DNA from: Acanthoscelides obtectus
Lineage: Eukaryota > Arthropoda > Insecta > Coleoptera > Chrysomelidae
Reading direction: 5' to 3'
DNA length: 64,000 nucleotides
Assembly (NCBI GenBank): GCA_963669975.1
Contig: CAVLJG010000010.1
Coordinates: 60,693,375-60,757,374 of the forward strand
The translations under genes and the position numbers were made by a program. Shown here piece by piece: positions 44,627 through 56,673 of the stretch (its first letter is position 1; every line of letters starts with the position of its first letter). A model generated the notes under the pieces. The model saw only the letters and a list, made by a program, of their open reading frames with translations, searched no databases and was not told where the DNA came from.

Positions 44627-46329
44627 TTTATGATTTTTTTGTTATAGGTCATACTGAGGCGAATTAGATATAATAAATGTTTTTTACGTCCCATGCTTAT
44701 TGTAATCGCGAAAGATTTTGAAAACGAGATATTATGTTTTTTGGATGTTGTATGACATGTACATCACGAAAAACCATGTCTCTCATTTCCGTCGGTTTGT
44801 CTGTCTGTCTGTCTGTCGGTCTGCCCGCTAATCTTACAACTTGAGAAGTACCGCGCGGATTTCGATGACGTTTTTACGCAATGTTACTACTATGCCAAGA
44901 ACGCAAAAACTTTGTAGTTTTTGAAAATTGGTCCAGTGACGGCGGAGAAAAAGGGCAGGAAGCAAAAAGAATAAAAGTCGCACAAGCTTCGTTTTTTTGT
45001 CGTTTCCGAGGCTCTTGGTCATGTACGAAAAAAAAATGTGTAAGAGTTAAAAATTGTGGATTGGGGTTTGTAGGGGACAGCAGGCTGTAAATCTTACGTC
45101 TATAATACCAGTCAAAGACGTTCTATCGTCATGAAGCTTCTGGACTTGGTACAACAGGAAAAGTAAATCCGATGTAACTTTTAGGCGGCATTGCGTGTGT
45201 GGAGGCCACTGCCGACTGTAGCAAGCGTAATAAATAGGAAAATAACTGGAACTCGATGTTGACACGGACACACCGCTACACGGGAATATTTACCATACAT
45301 ATGTCTAAGATGCTTTTGTAAATGATGACGTAATTGTTTTTATATCTACAGATATATTTTTCTGAAATTTATGATCCTTAAATGTTCCCGCCCATTTCGC
45401 CTAACTTTTAATTTGTGTTACTCGGCATATGATGGTTCTCTGAATATTTCAAGTAGATTAACGCAGTACTTATTACGCATTGATATACTACAGACATGGA
45501 GTGACAAACCGACATAAATGATAAACACGGAACTTGCGTGATTCACGTTTGAATATTATCGCGAGTTCAATACATGCAACGTTTAGGCTTAGGTGGTTGT
45601 AGATTTTTGAAATTGACTCAGTGGCGGTGGAACTACGGACAAAAAAAATGAACATCGCTTGAACACAGCGTTACAAGGTTTCAGAGATTTCCAGCTCATT
45701 TTCACACATTGTTTGGAAGGGTTGAATATTGTAAGTTGCAAGGTGTATGCGGTAAATGATTAAAAATTGTATGATGTTTGGTTTCAGTGAAAGATCTATT
45801 ATTAAGGAGCTGCTGATCCCGGTAATATTATGCACCTGTTAGACATAACGAGTCACACATATTTTCCCTACATCTGCCATGGAAACAGAAATATATTTAT
45901 ATAGTTTGATTTGGAGAGGTCGAAGATTCATCGCACCTAAGTGAACCTAGTCACGGTTAAATTCCGCATTTTGAAACGACTTGACTAATCCTTTGCCATT
46001 TATTTCTCTACAAATCGATGTTTCCCTTCATCTCAGTGATGAGAATAATCAACGTCAACATAAGGCGAAAAAAAACTTAAGTGGATCTTAAGGGATCTTG
46101 AGAATTGGAGTGCAAAGTTAATATTCTACTCCGGTATGAATATATGAGCCCTATCCCAGTGATGTTGGTCTAGTATGTATTAGCGTAAAAGTATTAAAAT
46201 CTAAAATGTATTTCATACCTACGATATTTTTATGTAATATTAGCCTAAAATTGTAACAATAAAAAAATATCTTACTAAAAAGACTGCCGATTAATAAAAA
46301 TCAACGAAATCACATAGCAGCAAATCACC
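44627..46329. other. No gene recognised; TCTG microsatellite
   Basis: Spacer with a TCTG run at about 44797-44822. Small open frames have no domain. Confidence 0.45.
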
Positions 46330-46790
46330 ACTGTGCACATCGCCTTTTCGACTGATTTGCGGGATTCGATCGGAGCTTTTTCTTCATGGTATGCCACATC
46401 TTGTTGAAAGATACTTTCAGTATTGTTTAAACACATTTGTTCAGGGTGTTAAGTTACTTTGAACCACATGAATGTACTTATCAGCATGCATAATAATACC
46501 TTTCACAAAATGAAGTTTCCTACTCCACTTTCTGACATGGATCCCCAAATCAGAATAACAGAAGGCCAGAACTCCAACGCACACTTAAAATCTGGCTTCT
46601 TCACTCCAAATAATGGACTTCCATTGGTTCGCAGACCATAATCTGTGTTCTTTGGCCCGCGCTAGTCTGTTTTTCTTCTAAATTTTTGTCACTAAGGGCT
46701 CTCTCGATTTGGAAAGCATTTTGGCCTTTTAAACGCAAGTGAATGATCACTTTTCTTATTTCATTAGAAAGATCGTTACCACGAGCCATT
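46330..46790 (-). pseudogene. Tc1-type transposase remnant
   Basis: Start MARGNDLSNEIRKVIIHLRL at 46789, the typical Tc1-family N-terminus. Frame changes lead to FGVKKPDFKCALEFW, LIWGSMSESGVGNFILVKG near 46520 and FQQDVAYHEEKAP near 46400 (second catalytic Asp region). The middle is deleted and the last acidic motif is absent. Confidence 0.75.
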
Positions 46791-48844
46791 TTTAATTCTT
46801 AACAACCTAACAACACCAATGCATTGAAAGTTGATTTAAACGTCAAAAATCAGCTTCTCAGCAATGTAAAATGTTATCATTTGTTCTATAAAGCCTACTT
46901 TTATTTTTTCGAAACGAATTGTATAATTTATCGCTTTATTATTTATCCAGGTGTTATTCTTCTTTTTTTATATATACCGATTCACTTTTACAGTCGTCAA
47001 TTAGATTAATTAATTCTTAAAAAGTTGTTACATTTATGCTTAAAATTTTTTGCCTAAATAAATTCACAAATTTTTGATAATCTACAGATTTGACCTAATA
47101 ATCAAGTTTTGGTTTATAAAATTGCACAGAAGTTTCAATATGCAATATAAGTTTGTGATCCGAAATTCCATTTTCTTTAACATTAACTCTACAACTTAAA
47201 TTACTACTATAATAGCTATGAACTTAATTTGTATCCATCATGTATATTGCTATACACACATAATTTTGCAAAGACGCTTTAAAGATAGCCTTGTAGGTTT
47301 TGTTATCTTTCCATAAACATTCAAAGAAACTAAAAAATATTTGAAATAAAATTTTAGAAGCCCTCAAATAAATTCACAAATATCATGTTGGTTCGTTGGG
47401 CCAACTTCACTGAGACAGGGCTCGTATATTTTTTCAATTTTAAAATTATATTCTGCCCTTCTCGGTCAGGTTCCATTTTCGACCCCATGTTTATCAAAAA
47501 ATTTCGTATAATTTCTTGATCCGTTTTAAGGCCCAGAAATAATTCCACTTTTTAATGTATAAATCATTTCTCTTTTGTTATAGGTCTTCGGATACCATCA
47601 GGATGCTTGAAGCAGAGCAGTTGGTGAGCAGTTTGTTGGTAGGTGAAAAAGTAAGCAGGGTCGGCGTGAGGTAGGTGCGAACTGCGCCGCAAACTGAGTA
47701 AAATAGTGGCAAAATATAGAAGAAAATGAAAGATGAGCATTTTCTGCTGTTCCAAGAATACCTTAGATGCACATTACAGACCACAGCAAAAGTTTTTACC
47801 AAGCAGCAAACATCCTTGCGTCGGCCCTTGAAGGTAGGACAGTGGCACACCATTATTTTATCATTATATCAAACTGTAACAAAAATATATACAGAACGAA
47901 AAAATAATGTATAGACTTTAGTATAAAAAGTAAAATATATGGAACATTCATTGGCTAAAAATAATGAGTTTCAATGTCTAAATTATTTCTTTTCAGCTCT
48001 AGCTTATCTTTCCATTCCTAACCGAAACCGACTACAACACCAAGGCCGTACGGAATTGTGAAATTCTAAGTTAACAAATGGTCCGAGAGACATAAACATC
48101 TCTGTGTAGGTTCTCCTAGATTTTATATAAACCTTGCCTCCAGTAATCAGGTGAAACAATGGGGGCGGCTATTTTGATGGCTTAGAACTTTTGGGATTAC
48201 CTTTAGAGGAATGACCTCTTCTTGGCTTTCAAACAAACAATAACGGTTCCTCGTTCAAAGGAGAATTTAACATTTACATTTCGCAGTAGACTGACATGTT
48301 TTCAACATTTTTTGAGATTTTCGACGTTTTCTAAAGTCCTCAAAATTACATTTTCAAAATTAATTTTTCAAATTTTTCAGTATTTTGTAAATTTTAAAAT
48401 TCTCAAAATTTTGGATTTTTTAAAATTCTTGTAGTCTGGAATATTTTGAAAATGTCGAAAATCGTGCTAAATTCGAACATTAATTTTTCAGATTTCAAGA
48501 ACGTGATGGTCCTTTTACAGCCTAATGTGAAATGCAGATGTTGAATCCTCAATTAAATATTCCTCAAGGCAGCGTTATTATTTGTTCAAATCCAAGATGG
48601 ACCCTGAATCCTTAGAAATGTGATCCTTAGTAGTTCCTCTATATGACACGCAAACTTTGGATTTTATTTGGTTTCAATTAGGAATAGAAATACTATGCAC
48701 TTTCTACTTGGTTTTTATTTGGTTTCATTTATGAGTAGAAATACTCCGCATTTTGTACCACAAGATTGTGTCATCATCAACTATTTCTTCACGAATTTAT
48801 TCTGATAGATTTCTTCAATGTGGTCCTGATTGTTTTTGCAGTAT
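46791..48844. other. No gene recognised
   Basis: AT-rich spacer. The open frames at 47354-47548, 47578-47853 and 48222-48434 show no recognisable domain and have skewed composition. Confidence 0.4.
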
Positions 48845-50945
48845 TTAACCCTCTGGTCCGGTACTCCACTAGAAACATAACTCGTCCGGCGTAGTCTGTG
48901 AGGCGACTACGTTTTAAGCGCAAAAATAAAACAAAATAATTTATTTATTTAATAACTGTCTATAACTTGAACACAAATGAGCTACATTCTGTAAAATAAT
49001 TGGGCATTGATCTAAGAAAATATAAGTGAATGAAGAAAAGGTACACACTTTTACAAATAAATACTTATTTTTTCCTAAATATATAAATCAGATTTTTTTT
49101 TCAAAGAATTGGTTTATAAGGCATTATATAACCATAAAACTTATAAAGATATGCAAAGTTGAAGGTGGTTTGTGTTCCATCAAGGCCGTAAGTTCACAAT
49201 TTTAAGGTACAGTTTTTTCAGATTGGATCTGTGTAGGTCAAGTAGACTGCGTTTTTGCAATAAATACATAGGTATTTGGTCATCCTGCATTCATTGCTAT
49301 GACATATATGGCAAATCCTACGTTTTTGAACGCTTCATCATTGGTTTGTTCTTCCGGAAGTATTCTTCTAATCAAGTTTCGAATTTCACGTGGTATATTC
49401 ATCTTTGTCATGCGCCGTTTCAGATGATCCTACACCATTTGCATAGCTAGCAGTTTTCCAAAATCTCTTTTTTCTGTTATTATACGATTGTTTTTGTAAC
49501 ACTGATGAATATAAGAATTTACCGCGGAAATACCCAAGACCCGAAAAAAGATTGTCAATGGCCATCTTTGACTGCGACGACTGAATCTACTCTTAGAACA
49601 TTTTTAGTCAATGGAATCAGCCCATCCTTCATTTGATATTACAATTATGGCTTTTCCAACGTGGGAAACAATTGTGCATTCCTCCCTAAATCCATAGATC
49701 CTGCAGCTCTTTTGCGATTGGGTGAGAAAGTCTGTGGTATTTCTGTCTATTTGTTTTAGAGTGCCTACATATGTTAATTTTCGCTTTAGAAGGACGTCCA
49801 CTAACTGTATTGGGGAATACCAGTTATCAGCTGTAATGTTGCGATTGCTGTTGCTAGGCGTAATATTGCTTGAGTAGGTTTTAAAAGCTTTTATCTTCGT
49901 CTCTGAGACCAAAACCATCAGAACCTTTTCCGCAGTAGATATAAGCATTATAAAAATAGCTATTTAAGCTGGTAAGCACTGCATTTTAAGGCCATATTTT
50001 GCTGGCGTGTTTGGCATGTACATCTTGAAGCGACATCCCAAACGGAAACTCACCAGCATTTCGTATTCAGTAGCAGATTGCTCTAATCCATAAACACTTT
50101 GACAATTCTCTATAAAGCTGTTGAACATAAAGGATATAGCTGCAGCAGGGTCTTTCTTTTTGCGCTCCTCTCTATCGTCCCGATTATCAAATCTTGTAGC
50201 AGCCAAAAGTACAGCAAATCTTTTCTTACTGAGAATATGTTAGTACCTGTTCCATCTGTTGCAAATACATAGTCTATATGTTCATGAATTGAATTAAATA
50301 CAGCGGTGTACGCAAGTAGTCAAAAAAAAGCTTTTAGCTCGATTAGGTGGTGTTTCGAAACAGCAGAATAGTTTTCCCTAATTGAATTTAGTTCTTTGTA
50401 AGTGCACTGCGTAATATGTTCCAACATATTATCACTGAAAAATAAGCTCCAAATAGCCAGGGATCTGCAGTCTCACCAAGCACCCTAACGTTTGATTTCA
50501 GTACGGACAACTTCATCATAATATTATGTTTTCGGACTTAAGATGATGGACGAACTTCTGAAGTACACCACCTATAACGATTTTTGCCATATTATATTTA
50601 TTTTCACTTTCGGTCGAGTCTAATGCATCACTGTCATTGCCCTCCTCACATTTAGATAATTCCGAATTAGTATCATGCTCTGACTCAATATTATAGACTT
50701 CCGACACGTCATCTATATCACTACCACTATCAATTAATTCGTTATTCTACATAGCGCGAGTTTCTTCATACTCACGATCGTCCCGTTTAGATGGCCCAGC
50801 CATAACTCAGCATATTTGCAACACGTACTAAAGTAACGCAAACGGTCCGGCGTAGTTTGTCAGACTACCGCACAAATATAATCGCTCCTAACTTATTACA
50901 GAAGTCAATGGCATTCGCATTCCTAGTGAAATGATTGCCGCCCTA
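48845..50945 (-). mobile_element. piggyBac element remnant (copy 4)
   Basis: The left edge is TTAA (48845-48848) followed by CCCTCTGGTCCGG. GTCCGGCGTAGT occurs at 48884-48895 and 50845-50856, each followed by sequence making a GTAGTC/GACTAC hairpin. A CACTAG(A/G)AA word lies outside each. No TTAA is found at the right edge, which is placed near 50945 from these subterminal signals and from the start of LINE sequence. Confidence 0.6.
49180..50760 (-). pseudogene. piggyBac transposase (copy 4)
   Basis: Acidic leader at 50740-50516 (ESEHDTNSELSKCEEGND). Frames 50206-49964 hold ATRFDNRDDREERKKKDPAA and YGLEQSATEYEMLVSFRLG; MPNTPAKYGLKM matches the piggyBac core, but the Asp of LDEQ is replaced by TEYE. 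Frame 49948-49604 has ITADNWYSPIQLVDVLLKRK with the second Asp. Below 49600 decayed frames read WPLTIFFRVLGISAVNSYIH and KRRMTKMNIPREIRNLIRRI. The section with the third Asp is deleted. Confidence 0.8.
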
Positions 50946-50984
50946 TTTGGGCTCTTCTGCCTTATAAAATGCGGAGAACCACTC

Positions 50985-52330
50985 CGCATGTTTTTGTTTT
51001 TCTTCTCACATAGCTTTTCATGCGACTTGGCACTATTCACTACCTTCTTCCAGTCTTTCCTATTCTTGCAGAGTTATCTCCAACTTTTAATTCCAAGCGT
51101 TTCTATGTCTGCATTCTTGGTCTTTCCATCTTACTTTTTGTTTTCATCTTGTTCTAGCTGTCGTGGGCTGCCATTTAGTAATATTTTTGATCAGTGCATC
51201 ATTGTCTCGTCTTTCAATATGTCCTGCCCACCTTAATCTTTGGGACTTGATAAATCTTACAATATCTTCTCTATTCAGCACTTTCAGAATTTCCTCATTT
51301 CTAAGCACCTTAGCCCTTCGTCTTCTCTTATTGATCCCATAATTCTTCGGAAAAGTTTGCGTTCGAGAACTCGGAATCTTGCCTGATCTTTCATTGTAAG
51401 GCACATGGTTTCTACCCCATACCCGATTACCGGTCTGATTGCAACTTTGTACATCTTTAGTTTAGTTTGCTTTCTTATGTTCTTATCCTGTAGTAATCTG
51501 TGGTACTTCCAGTATGCCCTGTTACCCATCAGTATCCGTTCTACGATTTTCGCTGTCCTTTCATTTTTGTCGGTCTCTAACACCCCTAAGTATTTGAACT
51601 GAGATACTCTTTTAAATCGGTACTCCCCTATTTCAGTTTAATTGATGCTGCTCTTGGCTTGTCTGGTTACCATTAATACTACCATCTTCTCTTGAATTAT
51701 TTGTAATACTCTTCTTTTTCCTTCATCAGATAATTTTAATAGTGCTTCCTCTAGACTTCTTTTGCTCCTAGCAATAGAAGCTATGTCATCTGCATAGGCA
51801 ACTAGTTGAGTCATGGTTTGAGCTATCGTTCTTCTAATTCCTGAGGTCCTTACAGTTTTCTTTACGACTATGTTGAAGGGTGTTGTTGACAGCGAATCCC
51901 CTGGTCTTGCTCCCTTCTCTACACGTACTTCCTCGGTCAACCCTTCCTTTGCTAGAATTCTTTATCTCGATCCTTCCATTGTCATTTTCATCAGTATTAT
52001 AAGCTTTTCTAGGATATTCAAGAGTCTCATTTCTTCTACTAATTTTCTCCGGGCTATGCTGTCAAAGGCCTGCTTGACGTCGATGAAAACAATATGGATT
52101 TCGGTGTCATATTCATAGCATTTTTTAATGATCTGCGTGACTGTGTGTAAAGCATCGATTGTTTACCTTTTGTCCTATTAGTGCATAAATCTTTCCTGCA
52201 ATTATCTTCCTCTCCCTTTTGTATTGCTTAGCTACAATGTCGTCTGGTCTCGGGGTTTTCCTGTTCTTCATATAAATCACTACCCCTTAGATACTCCTCG
52301 AATGTCGGTGGTTCAATCTGGGCATTTCTT
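50985..52330 (-). pseudogene. LINE (RTE-like) reverse transcriptase remnant
   Basis: Upstream frames near 52110-52060 read IVFIDVKQAFDSIARRKL (RT motif A). The frame 51940-51638 carries KGARPGDSLS and LVAYADDIASIARSK with the catalytic YADD. 51583-51284 carries LKMYKVAIRPVIGYGVETM. 51404-51144 carries SQRLRWAGHIERRDNDALIK. Decayed sequence to about 50985 includes NRKDWKKVVNSAKSH. The order and C-terminal LRWAGHIER...KDW motifs suit RTE-type LINEs. Frame changes at about 51960, 51640 and 51400. Confidence 0.85.
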
Positions 52331-53081
52331 TGGCTTATTACTCTACATGTTCGATTTCGTGTTCTGTACTAGTAGTCCGGGAGGTGGTGTCAAAAATCGG
52401 TTGATTATTTGGATAGTTATGAAATTTAGTTGATGGCTAGTTTAAAATGAGTACTGTTCACAGCCCCGGTCAGCTGCGCGAAAGTGGAGACCTTAGATTG
52501 TGGGTGGACGATGAACATGTAAACAAAATAGCACATGTCCGTATCAAGCGGACAGAGCTATAACTTTCCCTTTGAATTGTGTGAATATAGCTTGTTATAA
52601 AAATATTGAGTCAGCTGCATGGTGGAGGGGGGAGCGGCGTTCAGCTACATGTAAACATGTATATATTACGAATATGACTGAGTTATTCGGATAGTGCTGA
52701 AAATTTGTGTAAACATTATTTGGAATATAAGATTAACATAACAGATAGTCAGCTGGCATGAAATGGGTGGGGACACCAGTCAGCTGGGCTTCCAAGCGCT
52801 CAGACCACGTGCGCTGATAGATTTTTCCACCCACTCATTGCCAGCTGACCATTGATTTTCTCTTCATCCATACCTATTAAATCCTGGGACCAATTTTCAG
52901 CACTATCCAATAAAAATTTAATACATAAATATGACTAATTTAGAGGAAGTCTCTTCTTTTTCGATGGAATAACTACATTGATGCAGTAAAAAAGAAATTT
53001 TATTTACAATAAACAGATACAAATCAAGTTTATGACAAAAATTATAAAAAAGTAAATAATAGCTTCATTTATTCATTTTAT
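52331..53081. repeat. Foldback with GTCAGCTG motifs
   Basis: GTCAGCTG lies at 52469-52476, 52610-52617, 52748-52755 and 52779-52786, and inverted at 52842-52849. 52748-52772 (GTCAGCTGGCATGAAATGGG) pairs with the inverse of 52826-52849. An outer pair, GGATAGTGCTGAAAATT at about 52690 and its inverse at about 52896-52911, encloses them, giving a palindromic unit of about 220 bases. It lies 180 bases from the end of the large nuclease-signature gene. No coding content. Confidence 0.65.
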
Positions 53082-56000
53082 GTTTCTGACGAATTGGTTT
53101 CTTCCATGCAGTCTGATTCTGATACGTCGTCTTCAGAACTATAATCAGAGTATTCTTCAACTCGATCATCAACTGGTTCATTCAATGACTCTAGATCATC
53201 TGCAAATATAATTTTAATTAATGATACTGAAAAATAATCGTAATGTATAGAGAATATAACGAAATAAAGGATGTGAACTACCTTCTTGATTTTGGTCAGT
53301 GATATCTGTGATGTTCTCTATATGCGGCAATTGCTTTCCTTCAAACCAATTGAAGATATATTTATTGTCGTCTTCCTTCCATCCACAGGCAAGTGGAGAA
53401 GAGATACTGGGTATGGCCATGTAAGCATGTGTCCAGAGTTGACGAAGAAGGTGTTGATGTAATTCTCTTTTACAAGGTGGTAACATGGAACCTTCGAAAT
53501 TATGATCGATTTTCAAAATTTCCTCGTTTCCACTAACTTTGTATGTTTTCATGAATGTCGCTACTCGAGCTGAATTGATATCATTGATTTTCTTGAATCC
53601 ATAAATTCGACATATGTATTCCTCTATTATATGAAAATTTTCTTCTATATTATCTGGCGAAAAAGTAGAAATTTGTTCAGCGCTTTCATGTACTTTGGAA
53701 ACTTGCGCAATAACTCAAATGGCTTCCGCTTGCCTTTTCTATAAAAGGAAGGGTTGAAATCACATCCTATCAGTGCGTGAAAAGCTGGTAAAGCAGTGCA
53801 GAATTCATCTCCTAACATTTCATTTAGTTTGGATATATTTAGGAATCTTAGTTTACCATTGTTACCAAGCAACATTTTAATCTCCAAATTTTTACGGAGC
53901 ATACTCATATTTTCTAACATAATAATCAATATGTCTGTGTCTAAACATCTAATAGTGACTTGAGCATCAAAATCTAATTTGCAAATATGAAATATGATTT
54001 TTGTATCCGCTTCTTCGTGTGCAGGGCAAGACATATCATCTTCCTGTGTCCTAAAACGTTATCGTCGATGACTTCGTACTTGTGGCAATACTCGTAATTG
54101 ATGTATAACGTCTTACCCCTTATATGTGGCGCCATATCGTCTTGCTGCCAGTCATCGCAAATAAAATTCACTAGAGCTTCTTTAAAATTCATATTCTTAA
54201 GGTCATTCGCGAAATTGGCTGGACGCTTCTGCGCTGGTCCAGTAATATTGAAATTATTTCCATAATATCTTTCCCGTAGTAAATGTTCATTATCCTTTAC
54301 AGACGGAGAGAAGTAACGGTCGAATGCGATAATAATAATTTTCGCCTTATTGCTCGTAAACGTGTGTAATATTTTCTTGGATATATTCCTGAACGTAACA
54401 GGTACATCTTTCATTTGATGAATGATGAAAAATCCATCGAAAACCATAACGTCAGAGCTATCGGAAGTATCTTTTTCTTTTCCAGACAGTGCTTCCAATA
54501 CATGAAGCAGAACGGATTTATCAGTTTTGCATATAGGACCTTCCATATGACAGACTGATAAAGGAACAGGTGTTAATGGATACGATAAAGTTACAGCGAT
54601 ATTCAAACTTTTATCGAGTGATAGTCGAAGTAGTTTACCAAACAGATCGCGTTGCATTTTAACTTCAATAAGTTTTCCATTTACTTTCATATTTTTCTTA
54701 CTTATTGAGTCAACGAATGTAAGAATCTTATTTCTCTTTATCGATTTCTCAAATCTTTGTGAGTCTTCTGAGCATTCCTTAATAAAATTTTCTCTCTGCT
54801 CATTACCTAAGTTTCGCATATTAAGCAAAAAATTTGCGATATCCTCGTTAACAGCTTGACCAGTTGAAATATTATACAGCAAGTTGTCATCCAGATCTTT
54901 CGAAAAAGGATTCACATTCTGATCAATATGCGTAATCAGAGTTTCAAGCTGTGATCTATGTTTTTAATCCTACTCTTTTGTAAATCTGCTGTTACGTCTT
55001 GCGCTTTTCTTAGTCCTGTTCGTTCCATTATATGTGTTATTATGGCTGATCTAATAGTATGTCCCTTACACCATCTTTGGCGAGCAGCGACGGATCCAGT
55101 TAAATGACTTATTCCGGTTAACTTATTGGCAGCATCAGCATTAATCGTTTGCTCGAGGGTCAAATCGACCGGTTGTCTCGAAAAAGAGTTGAAAGTTCTT
55201 CTGATACCAAATGATCCTTGTTGTAGCTGATTTTCTAAACCAGGATGAGTTATCTCAACTTTCAGTAATTTCTCCTGATATAACACCAAATAACGAGCAT
55301 AATTTTGTTGATTGAATGGGAAATAGATATTTCCAATAATGGGCAACATGTATCGAAGAATTTCTAAATTTCCTAATCGAATTCCTCGCCTGAATGTGAA
55401 GTAGTCATCGATGAACTGTATGTACAACATATAAAATTGTGCAGTTTTTCCGTGTTTGATTTCTCTCGATATTTCTCGTACTCCTCGAACAATATCAATA
55501 CGCTAGCGTCCGAAACATCTGGATTTCCTGATTTTTCTTTCGTAAAATCCAACAAATACTTTTTCATGTCATCTGTTATTTGTACATTGCATTGGTCAAG
55601 AAAAGATTGGAAATGCAAGATCTGAAGAGCTAATGATAACAGAGGATGCAATCGCTTACATCTGTTAAAATGTTGACCCGTTATAAAACTAGGACCAGAA
55701 CCACTGACTAGTATTTCAGCGTCCACCATTGCGTTAGTAATTCCGCAACTATCAATGAATTTACCAACAGCCTTAAAGTAAGACATACATATGTGAAACG
55801 AACCCACGTGGATAAATAGCGGATCAAATCTTGGCTTCTCCAGGGTTTGTATCTGCAAAGCTAGTTTCGCGATTGCCAAATCATAAGTTATTTCCATATA
55901 TTGCATACCACATTCTTCAGCTGCTTTTAACCCTTGTCTCATCGTCTCAACCACCACAGAATGATGTGTGGGAGAAGAATTTATCGTTGTTAGATAACAT

Positions 56001-56673
56001 ATTTTCTGTTGCGAGCTTGTATCATTATAAATGAGACTGTTAAAACCAATCCAAGATGGTGTATTTGGAATGTGTAAAAAGTGGGATAGAACCCAAGAAA
56101 AGTCAAGCAGCTTCGTCGATTTCACGAAATTATCTGTACACACCCGTAATGGACTTTCAATTTTCTCTAGAGTTTCGTGATACCTTGGTCTCTTGTTGTA
56201 TGGCTCAAGGTCGAGTGCAATTGCATCCAAAGAGCGTGGTATTTTTCCATGTGCTTGGTAATGGTACCTACTGAATCATGAAGAGTGTCTTTCCCACTCA
56301 TAGTATCCACAAACCTGTCGAAGTTATTGTATGCGAGTCCAGTTTTCAAATTTGGAGATCGCTTAATTTCACCCGGACAAACATCTGAGTGGCAAATTGA
56401 CGAGAATGTTGCTTCTGTTTCGAACTCCGAAAGGACAGTATAGCTGCAACAATGCCCAAGTCTATTCAAAATATTTATTATCTTCTTACTATTGGTTAAA
56501 CTTTTCATTGACATTCCCAAAGTAATATGCTTTGAAGTCTTAATTTTACCATTAGAAATGGCGTAAATCAAGTCTTCGGAAAGTGAAGATGCTAGCCTTT
56601 GCTTATTTTCACTAGACTGACGGCGTGGAGTTGTGGAAAGCATACTCACATAAAAGCCTTTTATTATTTCAGG

